From Talpa occidentalis (taxonomy: Eukaryota; Chordata; Mammalia; Eulipotyphla; Talpidae), in contig NW_023601212.1 of assembly GCF_014898055.3 (NCBI RefSeq), forward strand, positions 43,760,329 through 43,824,328: DNA of 64,000 nt, written 5' to 3'. Below the pieces are notes generated by a model. That model saw only the letters and a list, made by a program, of their open reading frames with translations. It was not told the DNA's origin and made no database searches. The position numbers and the translations under genes were made by a program. Positions 11,550 to 24,006 of the stretch are shown piece after piece (the stretch's first letter is position 1; the number at the start of each line of letters is the position of its first letter).

Positions 11550-12650
11550 CAGGGCACTGCCTGCAACGCTTGCCACTTCTCACTGTCTCATTGAGCACTC
11601 CTGGGTGAGGTTATTTAATGAAATTGTAGCCCTGGATATCCCATTACATTTCTCATCTAAATAGCTTCCCCCTAAAACATATGTTCTTACAAATAGACGT
11701 CATAACATGGACTGATATATACATTAATAATGATTTCTTGATTATATGTATGTAATGAAATATGGCTGATTTGATAGACATTGCTCATTTACAAAACCCT
11801 GCTGTTTAACTAAAATTCAATATCCCCATTTTTTTTTCTTTCTGCATAGAAGAACTAGAGTATAGGCTTGAAGCATGGGGATAAGAGGATTCAGCAGAGA
11901 CAGAGTGGGAAGCAGAACAGGTAGATTTACTGAAATACACTGCTAAGGGGATCATCTGGTGAGACAGGAGAAGTCTGCTGAGCCCTAGGAGGGTCAGCTC
12001 CCTGAGCTGGGCTAGATTCAGGCCTCAGTGGTGACAGTGCTGAGACTTCACCCCTAGGACACCAGGGAGGCCCAAAAAACCAAATTTGCATTATACCTAC
12101 CATGTGTACTACCTCTATTGTATACTTGGGAAGATCCAAGGTCACCATTTATTTGGTTCCTTCTCTGTAAAATGCCCAGGTAGAATTCAGAACAGAGGCA
12201 GCAGACATGTGAGGGAATCAGGACCTGAGGAGCCTCGGCAGTGAGTGGTTTGGCTAAAGGGTTTACACTGGGTTGTAGATCTTCTGCAAGGCCATAGCGA
12301 AAAGGAGGCCAGCACTATGACAGAACTGGATGCTAAAGGAGTGAAAAAAATTGGGTGATACAAAACAAACTTTATTGTATTTCGATAATGAACAAGAAAC
12401 CCTGGAGGAAATAAAATGAAAACAACTTGAAATCAATTAGGAAACAAAGATTTTGAACTACAAGAGGAGGGCCAGGTGTCTGTGGGTGGAGGGGTAGTAG
12501 AAGTTAAACGAGGATATGTGGCTAGAGAGATGGATGAGTTTTGGGGTCAGTGGTGCTTAGTCTGCACCAGAGGTGGACAGGCAGGACAGAGGTCAGGGGA
12601 TGGGACCCTGGAGGAATGGTATCAGGTGAGCACCCTCTGCATATGTTGTT
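11550..12650 (+). repeat. Duplicated block A, first copy
   Basis: It aligns in the same orientation with about 41,560-42,772. Shared landmarks are the SINE (here 11,830-12,078), GTTGGTTCCTTC-type text, AACAAGAAACC with GGAGGAAATA, and GGTGAGCACCCTC near the right edge. Homology ends abruptly near 12,650, whereas in the second copy an inverted piece follows. No gene is recognised. Confidence 0.7.
11830..12078 (-). mobile_element. tRNA-derived SINE, minus strand
   Basis: The reverse complement carries the head ending at AGGGAGGCCC (plus strand) and body landmarks such as TTTACTGAAATACACTGCT. The copy is old, diverged, and shared with block A at about 41,945-42,195. Confidence 0.75.
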
Positions 12651-12739
12651 CCAGAGGAACAGGAGAACCCAGCAGGTCGGCTGGTTCAGACAGACAATGC
12701 CCAGGATGCTATAGGTGTTCCTGGGCACTCTGAGCTCAC

Positions 12740-13345
12740 TAATCCCCTGCAGAGTCAGCCTGAAACTCCCCAGATTCCAGCAGGATATCCCCAGGCTGCT
12801 GAGCTAATACCAGCCCTGCTGGGGGAACCAGGCCAGGACCTGCAACCTGTGGGACAACCTCCTGGGCACAAGCACACACCGCCTGTTTGTGGGGAGCCAG
12901 GCCCTAGCCAGGCCCCAGAAGGGCATCCTGGCAGTGGTGTGTTTAGACCAGCCCCACTGTGGGAGACAGGAATAGGCCAGGATGCTTCAGGAGCTGCCCA
13001 GTGTGGGCAGTTCACACCCACCCCTTCTGGGGAAGCTAAGACTGGAGCAGGATCCCGAAGACTTCTTTGAGGATTCTGAGATAAGAGGAGTGCTGCAGGA
13101 GGAACCAGACAATGACCAGGATGCTGCACCCCATGGGGACAGTGCTGAGCTCACTCCACCCCCGCTGGAACAGCCAGGCCCTGGCCAGGAGAATTCAGCC
13201 TATGCAAGAGCGTCCTGAGCTCAAACCACAACTGTGGGAGGATGCCACCTCTGGCCAACATCCTGCAGGTTCAAGTGAGGGTGCAAAGGCAACAGCAGCC
13301 CTGCCTGGGGAACCAGCCCCTGCAGGGATTCTGCAGCACAAGCAG
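12740..13345 (+). repeat. Degenerate tandem repeat, period about 70 bp
   Basis: Similar motifs recur about every 70 bases, near 12,815, 12,890, 12,958, 13,030, 13,102, 13,165, 13,238 and 13,305. Each has a CTG-GGGGAA-CCAGGCC-like core followed by CAGGATGCTGC and often GAGCTCAC. The reading is broken by stops, so this may be a decayed coding repeat or a minisatellite. Parts recur inverted at 15,515-15,625, 42,773-43,040 and 43,285-43,395. Confidence 0.6.
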
Positions 13346-15310
13346 AGACACCCCTGGTGTCTGCTTCTCTCCAATCAGCAACTTTTCTGGGCTCCTGGCC
13401 TGTCCCATGGGCTCCAGGGGAGCCCAGGTGTACTCCTTAAGAAGGGGCTAGAGATGCAAGAGGACAGGCCATCAGCCACACACCAGATTGCCATTTGCCT
13501 TTTCAAACAGACCACATGCTAGAGCCCTGAGCAGAGACCAGCCTAAAATAGGGGGCCCTTGGGATTCTGTTCCCCAAATTCGGCAACTACAGATGCCAGG
13601 TCATACTGCTCGTGGTCCAAATCTAGCCTGTGTGGTCTCCTCCAAGGGGCACCTGACCCTGCCCCACCCAGTCAGGCCCATGCACCAGCCTGGGCCGCTT
13701 ACCCTCGGACAGCTCCTCCAGGGGCTTTGTGTACTCCAGCCAGTTCCTTTGTACATGTGCCCCAATCTCAAAGTTGTGGGTGCACTTCAACCTGTCCTCT
13801 GTGCTGGGACAGATCCCACACTGGGCTGTGGGAGGACAGTCAGGAAAATGCACTCTCTGGGCCTCTTCACCTTCCTGGACAGAGAGCACCTTCTGGGAGC
13901 AAACAGACATACCTGCTGGGTAGCAAACAGCTGGGGCAAGAGGGAGCAGCCATGACTCTCTGGGTCCCACCACCAACCAGGCTGGTTCTGGTGTAGAAAT
14001 GACCAGCCTCCTGGATGGGCCAGACCCTCCTTCCTTGAGCATACACACGCTCATTCTCGACCCTGGCACACCCGCACTCATAGGGGGAAAGGGAGGGGTG
14101 GGGTCATCAGAGCCCTGGCGTGGCCTGACCTGTCCCCAGGCCCCCCATAGTTTCCTCAGGGGCAGTGCTGGTGCTGGCCTGAGACATCCGCACAGGCTCC
14201 TCATGCATTTCAGCAGTGTGTGTCACTAGTTTCGAGGACCTTTTTGGGGTCCACTGTGGGGAGACCTGGGCAAACAGCAACAAAACATGGTGCCGGGTCC
14301 AGACCCACCAGGCAAGTGAGCTGGGTCAGGTTTGGTTCAGAACCAACTGCCTGGGGACCAGGGTTCCGAGGTGATGTGTGCCCTGCCATCTCGCGGAGGT
14401 GATGTCACTTCCTGGATCCCCTTCCCTGGACTTCCTGCTCAGACAGATGCCCCCCCACCATGGCTGCCTGTGCCACTTCCTGTTCACCCTCCATGCCAGG
14501 CTCATCTCACTACACTGAGAGCAGCACAGCCTCCCAGAGACCTTGCATGGTGCCATGAAGCCAGGGCCAAGCTGGGTACCCAGTTCTCTGGCTGCTAACC
14601 TGACTCATCCTCCCTGCCAGGGAGCAGGTCCTGCAGCATCAACAACTTCAGGTTCCCGTCTCCCATGGGCCCAGAGGAGCTCCAGAGTGTGGAGCCTCTC
14701 CCTGGGGTGATCCTGGGGAGTGGGCCACTCCTCTCTGCTGCCCTTGGAGGGGAGGCTGGTGTCAGGCTCACAGCACTTGGAGGGTCCCACCTGGGGGAGG
14801 GCACCTGCACATGCCTCAACCAGGCCTGGCCAGGCCTGCTAGGGGCTGAGATATCTCCCACCCGATGTGCCTGTACTCCCTCGAGGTGGAATCACCCAAA
14901 TGCAGCCCTGCTCCTCTCTGGCTGTGCCCTACAGGGCCTTGTGGGCCCAGTCAAGGTGCCAGGGCCACAGACAGGACACACATGCCGGCAACAAACTTCT
15001 CAGGGACCCCCAAGCCCTGCCTGCTCACACACCTGCCCACCTGCCTGGAGGTTGTATGGACTTGGGGCTGGGTTCTGATTGGGACGGCACCACCCAAGGC
15101 ATGGGGTGTCCACTCCAACAGTGACTTGATGCCAGCGAGGCCTCCTCTGTCTCCTTCCCTGTCCTCACTGGCTGACTCTCCCTTTCTCTTTCTGTATGTT
15201 CCTCTGATTTTCTCTCTCCCCCTCTTGGTCTGTCCTCATCTCACTCTCTATGCGTGTCCCTGTCCTTCTTGGCTTCTCTGTCCTTGCCCCATTCCGCTGT
15301 GTCCCTGTGT
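13340..15310 (+). repeat. Duplicated block B, first copy
   Basis: It aligns in the same orientation with about 38,975-40,950. Shared landmarks are GGGCTCCTGGCCTGTCCC, GAGCACGCACAC/CATACACAC text, CCCGGTGTGCC-like text and a C/T-rich right end. It has many short open stretches but stops and frames differ between the copies, so I do not call a gene. Confidence 0.7.
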
Positions 15311-15514
15311 CAGTCTCTCTCTGATCCCCAGTGTGCAGAGGACCAGAGAGAGAGAGGGAGGAGACAGGGGACTGAGGTGATGGTGCATGGGTGCCTTGCA
15401 GAAGGAATCTCTATGGGGACTACAAATGAGGGGGGGTAAGCAAATTGTGTTTACAAGTGAAAAGTGAAGTTAAAAAATAAAAAAAAGAAGAGTATAAAAA
15501 AAAAATACAATCAC

Positions 15515-15625
15515 GCCTGCAGGATCCTCCCCCTGTCTTGGCTTCTCCAGCAGTGGGGGTGTGAACGGCCCACACTGGGCAGCTCCTGAAGCATCCTGGC
15601 CTATTCCTGTCTCCCGCAGTGGGGC
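15515..15625 (-). repeat. Inverted copy of part of the 70-bp tandem repeat
   Basis: The reverse complement reads as 12,948-13,050 (GGGAGACAGGAATAGGCCAG and following bases) with only a few changes. With that block it forms a spaced inverted repeat about 2.5 kb apart. The same inverted piece is kept in unit 2 at 43,285-43,395. Confidence 0.8.
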
Positions 15626-17520
15626 TGTTTTGATCCTGTCGTCTGGAGGCAGCATCAAGTTGGGTTTTGTTTTTTGGTACAACCAGTCACTCTGTGTCTT
15701 GTTCTTTGGTGAGTTCAATTCATTTCCATAAAGGGTGATGACATGATGACTTACTACTGTGATTTTGTCTTTAGTCAAATCCAGGCAAGAAATGTGTGGT
15801 GTCTGGAGCGGGTGGTGAGGGCTCCAGGGTCACTGCCTCCTTGGTCCCCTGGTCAGTTTGGAGGATGGTGTCGGTCCAGAGGCCCAGACATTAGCCAGGT
15901 GGCTGGGGTTCTGATCTGGGCACTGCCATAACCCCTCAGTCTCCATATCCTCATTTCTGAGAGGGTGTGGGGGAGGGGTGTCAGGACAGTATCACTTCCC
16001 AGTTCACAGAGTGCTAGGGAGGGATCTCCAAGGTCACATGGAGAAAGTAACTGCTGAGGTCATGTAGTTGGCCTTTCATCAGCTCCCTGAGCCACTTCTC
16101 TTCCTGTGCCCACATGTGGCTTTCAAGACCCAGCTCTCATGTCCCCGTCCTGCTGAGGAAGAACCCTCCCTGGCTCTGCCCTTTGCCCCCTCTGAGGCAG
16201 CTACTGCAGCCCTTCTCTCCTCACACACCCCAGGCTTCAGGGCCTCCTGGGTGGGGTCATGTGGTTCTCTGTGACCTTAAAACCCTGTGGAGTATATTCC
16301 TGGGCAGCAGCATGCATTGAGTTAGGGTACCCCAAATGTCCATTGCAGGTCTGTGTCAGCAGAGTCGCCTGGGATGTCAACAGAGTCGCCTGACCCGTCC
16401 CCAGAGGCAGAGTTGGCTCTGGCTGCCCAGGGCATGGGAGGGGAGGGTGGGGTCGTGCCCATGGGCCCAGGCCCAGGAAATAAGGTTGTTGTGGTGATGT
16501 AGATGTTCTCAAGGTAGAGTATGGGATGATTGCTCTGCTCTACACTTACCAAAAGGACATGACAGGTGAGTCTTCAAATTACTCAATGGTCAAAAGTTAT
16601 ATCTCAATAAATTTGCTTTAAAAACATTAAAAAATGGGTCTACAAGTTGCCCTGTGTCTGTCCTTCACTGTATCCTCATCGAGGGCTTGTGGAGCAGGAA
16701 ACTGTCTCAGCCCATGAGGAGCTGAGCACAGACAGTTTCACTGCATAGATGCTCTCAAGGAGCCTCCTCTGTGTGGTCCCCAGTCACGCAATGAGATGCT
16801 GACGTCACGCTGCTTCTGTGATGGGAGAGATTTTAGGGGCCTTGAGTGGGAGGCAGTGTATTTTTCATATGGGCAGAATGGAAATAATGAGTGTCCAGAA
16901 GGTCTACTGTGTTGGTTTTCAATTTTCCACCAATTCTCTGATACACAGGAGGGGAGACATTTCCCCGCCCCCCGTGAGTGTGTCAGACTCGCTGGCTCTT
17001 CCTCGTGAGAATAAAGCAGAAGGGATGCGCCACGTCACAGAGTCAGGCTCTAGGGGCTGAGACTTCCCACCCGGGCTCCCCCCCACGTTCCCTCTCTGGG
17101 GTGACTCCCTGCACAGGGTGGACCCTCAGCTAAGGGGACGCCCACAGGACAAGGAACTGAGGGTTTTCTCCAGGAGCCACATGTATGAGCTCTGAGGCAG
17201 GTCCTTCCACACTGATCACGGCCATTCAGATCCGCCAACAACTCATCCCCATCTCAGCCTTGTGGGACCCAGAGCTGGAGCCTCTGAGGGAGGCCCCTCC
17301 TGCCGCCTCCCCCTCAGAGACTGTGGAGACGCCGGATCTTTGTTTTAGGTGCAAAGTAGGAAGTGATTTGGTACAAACCAGTAAAACATTCAGGCGATAA
17401 AGTAATCAGTGGCTGTTTTCTCACAAGAAACAGTGGAGGCCAGAGTAGCTCATGTGATCGTCAAGGTCCTGATAGCAATGAGCTGTCAGACAAGGATTCA
17501 TGTCCTCTGAAGTGTCCTTC
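15626..17520. other. No gene recognised (shared with 43,396-45,640)
   Basis: The stretch is well conserved with unit 2 but lacks recognisable coding sequence. Unit 2 carries an extra SINE inside the equivalent stretch (44,392-44,690). The site here, near 16,590, is empty. Confidence 0.5.
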
Positions 17521-17536
17521 AAAATATGTGATTTCA

Positions 17537-17803
17537 GGCCTCCCTGGTGGCACAGCGGTTGAGCACTGGGCTGCAAAGCTGCCCACGACCTCTGCAGCGC
17601 CGGTTCAATACCCAGCTGCTGGGTGAGGGTCACATATGGCTTGATAGACATCTCCTGCCGAGCCCGCTGCCCCCCTCAACAGTGTATTTCATCAGTCTGC
17701 CTGTTCTGCACCCCTCTCTGGCTCTGGTGAATTCTCTCACACTCCCATACTTCTGACTGTACACAGTGCTTGTATAAATAAATAAATACATCTTTAAAAA
17801 ACA
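17537..17803 (+). mobile_element. tRNA-derived SINE private to unit 1
   Basis: It starts GGCCTCCCTGGTGGCACAG and ends in ATAAATAAATACATCTTT. A 16-bp duplication AAAATATGTGATTTCA flanks it exactly (17,521-17,536 and 17,804-17,819). Unit 2 has the uninterrupted site near 45,630. Confidence 0.95.
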
Positions 17804-17819
17804 AAAATATGTGATTTCA

Positions 17820-19781
17820 AAAAATTAGTTCTACCGTTTTTAGATTCCCATTTAATTTTGCTGTTTTGTTTTCTTTATACTATCCCCAGAGCGGTGTCTG
17901 CAGGGTCACGGCACAGAGGGGCTGTCAGTAGCCTGGAGCTGTGAGCAGGGCTGACTCTGACCCCACTGCAGAGAGTGGGGCCCTGGAGCCCCAGAATCAG
18001 CCCCCAGGGCTGGCCCTCCAGAGCACCACAGGCCATTCTCCTCTTGATTCCCTGAATCACCTCCTGTTGATTCCAGGAATCTCCCTGCCACCCCAGCATT
18101 GGGGAGTTGGGGAGGATGTTGTGGCTCAGGAAATGGGGGCCTCCTCCTAACCATTTGTCCTCTCCTCATCTCTCTCCTTCATCAGCCTGAGTCTGCATGT
18201 TTGAGTCACACCAGCCCTGCACAGACAGGAAAGGCCCAAAACTTAAGTGATTCCCTGGGCAGTTACAGCACCAGCCCCTCTGCAATCTCACCAGGGGAGA
18301 CAGAGACTCTCCCAGCCCCAGCCAGAGCATGTCACCCACACAGACCTTCCCCTCACAGTGTCCCCGATGCTGCCCCTTCCTGGTCCCACCCTTTCTGGTG
18401 CCCCCACCACTCCTTTTGGGCCCCATCTCCTTGTCCCCATTTTCACCCTCTGCTCCATTTCCAGGAGCCTCCCCATCTTCCTAGTCATGCCCCGGGGGCT
18501 CTCCTCGACCCTCCCCACATTCAGGGATGGTAAATTTTTACAAGATGTGTATTTATTTATTTATTTTCTTACAGTGTGAGTCATCTTTCTATAGTTATTG
18601 TTCCTCTTAGGTGCGGCCCTTCCACCAATGATCCACCACATACCACCACCAGCTCCCCAGGTCTCTCCCTGGCTCTGATCACTCCTGCTCCCCCCTGCTG
18701 CAAGACGTGGATGGGTGGTCGCCCACGGTCTTGGCGTTTTCCAGGAACCTTGTCCTTTTCTTGGGCGAGGACCTGGGCTCCTGGGTAGAATTAAATGTTA
18801 ACTCCCTGGAAGCAGAAGCAAAAACAAAGTACAGAGACTCTGGAGTCCAAGGATCCATCCGAGACTGAAGGATCCTCTATATTTGGGGGATCATCCCATA
18901 ATCTGGGAATCAGCTGTTATGACCTGGAAACCTGCTTTTGTCCTTTGTCCATAGAGCTAAGAAAATTGGAGGACTTCTGACCTGACACTGGACTTGGGCG
19001 TCCCCTTGTGTGCAGATCCCTGTCCTGCCGCTGGGGGCCCAGCGAGCCTGGGGAGGGCCTGGCTGAGCAGGAGAAAGGGCGGCTCTGGGCTCCTGTGCTC
19101 AGCCCTGTGGCCACACGGGGGCGCTGCCGCGCCGTTCCGGATTCTGGTGGAGCCGCTAGGTCGGGGCAGGGTGTGAGTTGGGCAGAGTTGAGGGTTCTGG
19201 AGGGCAGAGCCCTTTCCTGGGGTGAGATGCTCTGTGAGGAGTCAGAGAAGCAGGGCTCCGAGGGACTCCGGAGCCTGCCCTGTGTGTGAGGTTTCCAGCT
19301 TTTCTCCTAGAACCCCTCTCTCCAGTCCCTGGATGGTGATATCTGGGAAAACTTGAAAAGAAAAAAAAAATTTCCTTCTATAACCTATTAAATATTGAGA
19401 GTATTTTAAAAAATAACATTTAAAGAATACTCTTCGATTCACAGAAAAGTTGCAAAGGCAGTACAGGTCTTGCTTACCCCACACCATTTCCATTTTGTTA
19501 ACATCCTACATGAGTACAGATTTTTTTTTTTTACCACTAATGCAGCAATATTGACATAATAACTAAATGCCATACTTTCATTAGTTTTTGCTAATGTCCA
19601 TTTTATACCCAATAATCCCATCCAGTTTGCCTGGATGACAGTTTCTCTGACTTTCCTTGTTTTTATAACATTGACACTGGTGAGGAGTGATGTTTGGGAG
19701 AGGTGTTGGGGTCACAGATGGGGGTTCTTGGGTCACCTCTAAGAAAAACTTCACCAGAGTCCTCCTTTCAGTGGGGTGAGG

Positions 19782-19787
<6 letters not shown>
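17820..19787. other. Triplicated segment with GC-rich island, no gene recognised
   Basis: It is homologous to unit 0 and to 45,640-47,657. A GC-rich stretch at about 18,990-19,320 is conserved in all three copies. Open stretches change frame between copies, so I do not call a coding exon. Confidence 0.5.
19111..19125 (+). promoter_or_regulatory. Candidate CTCF-type motif (unit 1 copy)
   Basis: CCACACGGGGGCGCT is identical to the motif in units 0 and 2, although neighbouring bases differ between copies. Confidence 0.35.

Positions 19788-19820
<33 letters not shown>
19788..19820. repeat. (CA)n microsatellite
   Basis: A pure CA run, longer than the paralogous tracts in units 0 and 2. Another AC/TA run lies at about 20,012-20,050. 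Confidence 0.85.
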
Positions 19821-19821
<1 letters not shown>

Positions 19822-19905
19822 GGAAAGAAGACGATGCTTGCACAGACACAAAATGGAGGAGGAGCTGATCCTGGAGAGGGTGGGTGTGTTAGTGGAAGCC
19901 TGTTA

Positions 19906-22059
19906 GTGGAGGCTCATTAGAACTCTGTTGGTGTGTGTGGTGTGGAATAACACATTTTAATAGGTGTGAAGCTGTACTCCAAAAAATTATGCAGTGCTAT
20001 AAACTAGTGTAACACACACACACACACACACACACATACACACATATATATTAATTATTGCTTTTGGGTATTTTGCTTACATAACTGCTAAAAGCATTGA
20101 TCCATTGCTGAGGTCTTACTATGTGGGCCTCTTAGTTGAATCATAGTCTCTGGTATACTATCAGCTTTCCAATCCTCAAATATGGAGGAAATTTCTAATT
20201 CTGTTTATACCACATCTAGGTCATGGGTAAGAAAATGTTGGCTCCTCAGTTGATCTATATAGCTAACATCTGCATCAATAATATAGAAAATCCTTGAATT
20301 TCCTCAAATTATGTCCTGGAAAATGTTCCTCAAATTATGTCCCCTGCAGTTATTTCATTGTTTTCCTTTCCTTTCCAGTCTGATTTGGCTAATTTTAATG
20401 CCATTCCAACAGGGAACAGTGGTAGAGAAAGAAATAGATGAGATAGTAATACATCACTCCTTAAGTATTTTCTTGTAGCCCTAGGAAAATCAAGTGTCCT
20501 CTATGGTGGCGAAAAGAGGAGATGATTTCTGATGCAGGAGCACTCACAATGTAATAGAAATGCAGGGTTGTATTGCCACGGGTTTGATCCCTAGCACATT
20601 TTGGAATAGGGCCTGAGTCCTGTGTCATAAGCCTGTATAACTAACCTGGGCCCCGGGTTCCAAGGAGGACCATGGATTTGTGGTTCATGCATGCACACTT
20701 CTGTTCCCCACCGAGGGCATATTGTGGCACCACCCATGTAGAGACTTTGGGCCCAAGACCTGTTTCCTGTGGTTTCCTGAGGGGAGGTTCCCCAAACTGT
20801 GTTTGCATGGACTAGCTGTGAGCTATCCACAAACTTCCATAATGGAGTTTCCCTTCATGTATTTAAGTTGTATTCTGTTGTATTGTGATTTGTGGACTAG
20901 ACAATGTAGCAGAAGTACACTGAAGCAAGTCGATTAAGAGTTGATAAATGAATGTAATGTCACAGAATTAGCTGATTTATTCTCAAAATGTTTATAATTC
21001 AGTTTTTGCTTTTGTTTGAGTTACCATGTATATCCCTTCATCATATTGTTCTGTACTATTCTCAAATAGTTTCTCATTAAAGTCTTTTCTCCTTGATCTG
21101 CTTTGCAGACTTTCCAAACAAAGACTGCCACCTTTTTCCAATGTATATATTTAGGCATAGAAGAACTGGGGTGTAGACAAGAGGTGCAGTGGTTGAGAGG
21201 ATTAACCAGAGAGAGTGGGGAGCAGAACAGGCAGATGTACTGAAATACACTGCTCAAGGGAGCAGCAGGCATGACAGGAGAAGGCTGCTGCACCCTATGT
21301 GGCTTAGCTCCCTGGTAGGGAATTGAACTCAGGCCATAGCAGGGACAGAGCTGAGACTTACTCCCTAAGCCACCAGCGAGGCCCCTTTCCCAATAATTTC
21401 TCACCGTAGTATTGGCCATATAGGATTTAATATAAAATGAATATATCTTTACTGATCAATGAATCATGTCAGAGGCAAATTTTAGATTTAAATTAATTTA
21501 CATGCATGTGTAAGGACTATAAACTACATGGTTGATATGAACAGCTTTTCTGGTTTTAAGTGACTCTGAAATTGTAGAGTCTTTTTGGTAAATGTCAAAG
21601 TTAAAACTAACATGAAAATATTTAACCTTTCGTTCTTATTATAACAAAATGGAAAATAACAAATGGCAGGGTTTCACATGGTAGCCCTGAAGGATAATAC
21701 TTTTCAGATCCCTTTTATCCAACTCTTTCAATAAATAGCTCTTCATTACCTTTTTATGTTACAAGTTTGCATACTGAACCAGATTGCAATGAAATAACAG
21801 TCTAATGAAAAACACTATGTTTGATATAGATGTAGGTCATTCTGTGCCCATAAATTTTTAAGTAGTTGATGGAACATTGGTCTCTCTCATTAAGTGATTT
21901 ATGTTTTATTTTCAAGTTAGACTATAGTTTTGTATCTGTGGGCAAACCATTTACACTCCCTGGTACTATCTTTCTTCTAACTAATTCTGTGAGTCATAGT
22001 CTCTTCCGATACCATTGATATTATTGCAAATACCAGATTTAATCCGGTGGGGTGTTTTA
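19906..22059. other. No gene recognised (shared with 47,760-49,890)
   Basis: AT-rich sequence conserved with unit 2. It contains an old minus-strand SINE but no coding region I can support. Confidence 0.5.
21150..21385 (-). mobile_element. tRNA-derived SINE, minus strand (shared)
   Basis: Plus-strand landmarks are GATGTACTGAAATACACTGCT and the terminal GCGAGGCCCC. The same insertion is present at 48,985-49,226, so it predates the unit 1/unit 2 duplication. Confidence 0.8.
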
Positions 22060-22340
22060 GTAGCTGAGTAGTATTTGTGTGTTGTGCACCGTATCTTCAT
22101 AACCAACTCATCTGTTGTTGGACCCTTAGGTTGCTTCCATCACTTTGGTATTGAAAATAATATTACAATGAACATAGGAGTGCACATATCCCTTCATATT
22201 AGTGTTTTTGTATACTTCAGATAGCTATCTAAGAATCGGCTTGCTGGATCATAAGGTAGAACTATTTTTAGTATTTTCAGAAATATCTATCCTACTTTTC
22301 TAAGAAGGGAAACAGTCTACATTTCCACCAACAGTGGAGT
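22060..22340 (-). mobile_element. L1 ORF2 3' fragment, minus strand
   Basis: Plus-strand text GCTGAGTAGTATT, TTAGGTTGCTTCCAT and ATTGCTGGATCATA-like sequence is the reverse complement of the end of L1 ORF2. It abuts a plus-strand L1 piece. It is shared with about 49,905-50,200. Confidence 0.8.
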
Positions 22341-23240
22341 AAAGACATAGGTATAAGTTCTGAAATCACAAAATACACAGAAAAACAAAAATGACTGCAT
22401 TCCTTAATCAGCCTTAGAGACGACTTTTGTCAATTGGATTACATTGCCAAAGGAAACAAAAGCAAATATAAACAAATGGGACAATATTAAACTAAAAAGT
22501 TTCTATAGAGTGAAAGAAACCACCATTAAAAAAGCTAATGCTTTGGAGAAAATACTTACATATGTTAGACAAGGGCTTAATAAAGAAATTTTATAAAGAA
22601 CTCATTAAACTCATCACAAAAAGAACAAATATCTCCATTAAAAAGTGGACAGAGATGTTGAAGAGCGACTTGTCCAAAGAAGACAGAGATGGCAGCAGGC
22701 CCATGAACATGTGTTCCTCCTCTCCTATTAAGAAAGCAAATCAGAAGCAAAATGAGTGATCATCTCTTATCTGTTAAGAGGGTTATTATCAAAATAGACA
22801 AGAAACATGTGATGGTAAAGTTGTGGAGAGAAAAAATCTTTGTAGATTGTTGTTATGAATTTAAATTGTTGCAATCATGGAAATAGTGTGGCAATCCCTC
22901 AACAAAATTAAGAATAGAAATATCACATGACCCAGTTAGCTGACTTCTCTTTAGTTGTCAAGCTTTATCACAAAAATATACAAACTTAAATTCAAAGAGA
23001 TATATGGAACACCATGTTCATCATAACATTATTCACAACACTCAAGACAGAGAAACAAACTCAGAGCCCACTGATAGATGATAAAATAAAAAAAAATGTG
23101 ATGTATATATACAGTGGGAGACTACTCAGCTATAAAGAAGATGAAATCCTGCTGTTTGCAACAACATGGATTGACCTAGAGTATATATATTTTGCTATAC
23201 AAAATAAGTCAGAGGGATAAAGAAAAGCACCATATGATTT

Positions 23241-24006
23241 TGTTACAGGGCAGGGAGAGAGGCAGCCCAGACAACACAAACCTACCTGCTCTAAATAGGT
23301 TTTGCCATTCGCCGCATCAGCACAAAACATATGAGACTTTACTGGGAAGGAACTTTAATACAATTAGGAAACAATACAGGAAAGGCCAAGACTACAGTTT
23401 CTTTCTTTTTTTTAATATTTTATTTTATATAATTCTTACATCATTTTTCATCATTGCACAATGTATGCATTTTCATTTTGGTTATATTCCCAATACAATT
23501 GCACCCCCCCACCTTATTTTTACTCTAGTCCTTCCTCTCCCTGCCCTCCCTACCCCCCTATAGTTTCTAAATAAAGTATCTAAAGTTACCTGTCCTCTCG
23601 TGGGTAAAAGTCCATCCAAAAGGGATTGGCCCAGAATAAGGCTCCAAAGCCTGCCACAGGTCTAAGGCATCTTCCATTGGGGACCCACAGAAAGGATCAG
23701 AAACCACCACATAAGTCTGGAAGGAAAAGAGCAAAATCAAAAGCAAGACAAAAACCGCCATTGCCACCTCCCCACGAGTCTCTCACCCACATCTGTGTCA
23801 CCCAGTCCATAACCAAAAGGCAAGCGTGGTTTCTTCACATGTCTCTCTACTCCACGTGCCTCCTCCAGGTCTCCTACTGGCTCCATCCTGCTTCCTTCCT
23901 TCCTCAGTCTCCTCTGAAGCTTCTTCTCTCCCTGCTCAGCTACACCCTCCCTTGGGTGGGGTGGGAACCTGGAACCTCCCCCTTTCCTGGGGACCACCCT
24001 GTTACA
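23241..24006. mobile_element. LTR-like element C (TGTTACA family), 4-bp TSD
   Basis: It begins TGTTACAGGG and ends CCCTGTTACA, a perfect 10-bp inverted terminal match. ATTT flanks it at 23,237-23,240 and 24,007-24,010. It is inserted into the L1 3' UTR, whose sequence resumes on the far side. AATAAA lies near 23,571. It contains a nested 3' L1 fragment. It is absent from unit 2 because that region is deleted there. Confidence 0.85.
23405..23565 (-). mobile_element. 5'-truncated L1 3' end nested in element C
   Basis: On the minus strand this reads as a G-rich tract (GGGGGGTAGGGAGGGCAGGG) followed by AT-rich sequence and an A-run, the layout of an L1 3' UTR with a poly-A tail. The 7-bp AGTTTCT occurs on both sides. 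Elements A and B lack the insert. Confidence 0.7.

Noticed and set aside
13623..14204. Minus-strand frame of 193 codons in block B
   Set aside because: The block B copy at 39,300-39,720 keeps only a shorter, shifted version; Cys/Pro/Gly-rich composition and no domain.
22060..23236. Twin-priming (5'-inverted) single L1 insertion
   Set aside because: The inverted and direct L1 pieces cover overlapping parts of ORF2, which a single twin-priming event would not give; two separate fragments are more likely.
23567..23767. Minus-strand frame starting with a signal-peptide-like stretch
   Set aside because: It lies within LTR element C; the same frame is not conserved in elements A and B, and hydrophobicity there is explained by the A/G-rich plus strand.
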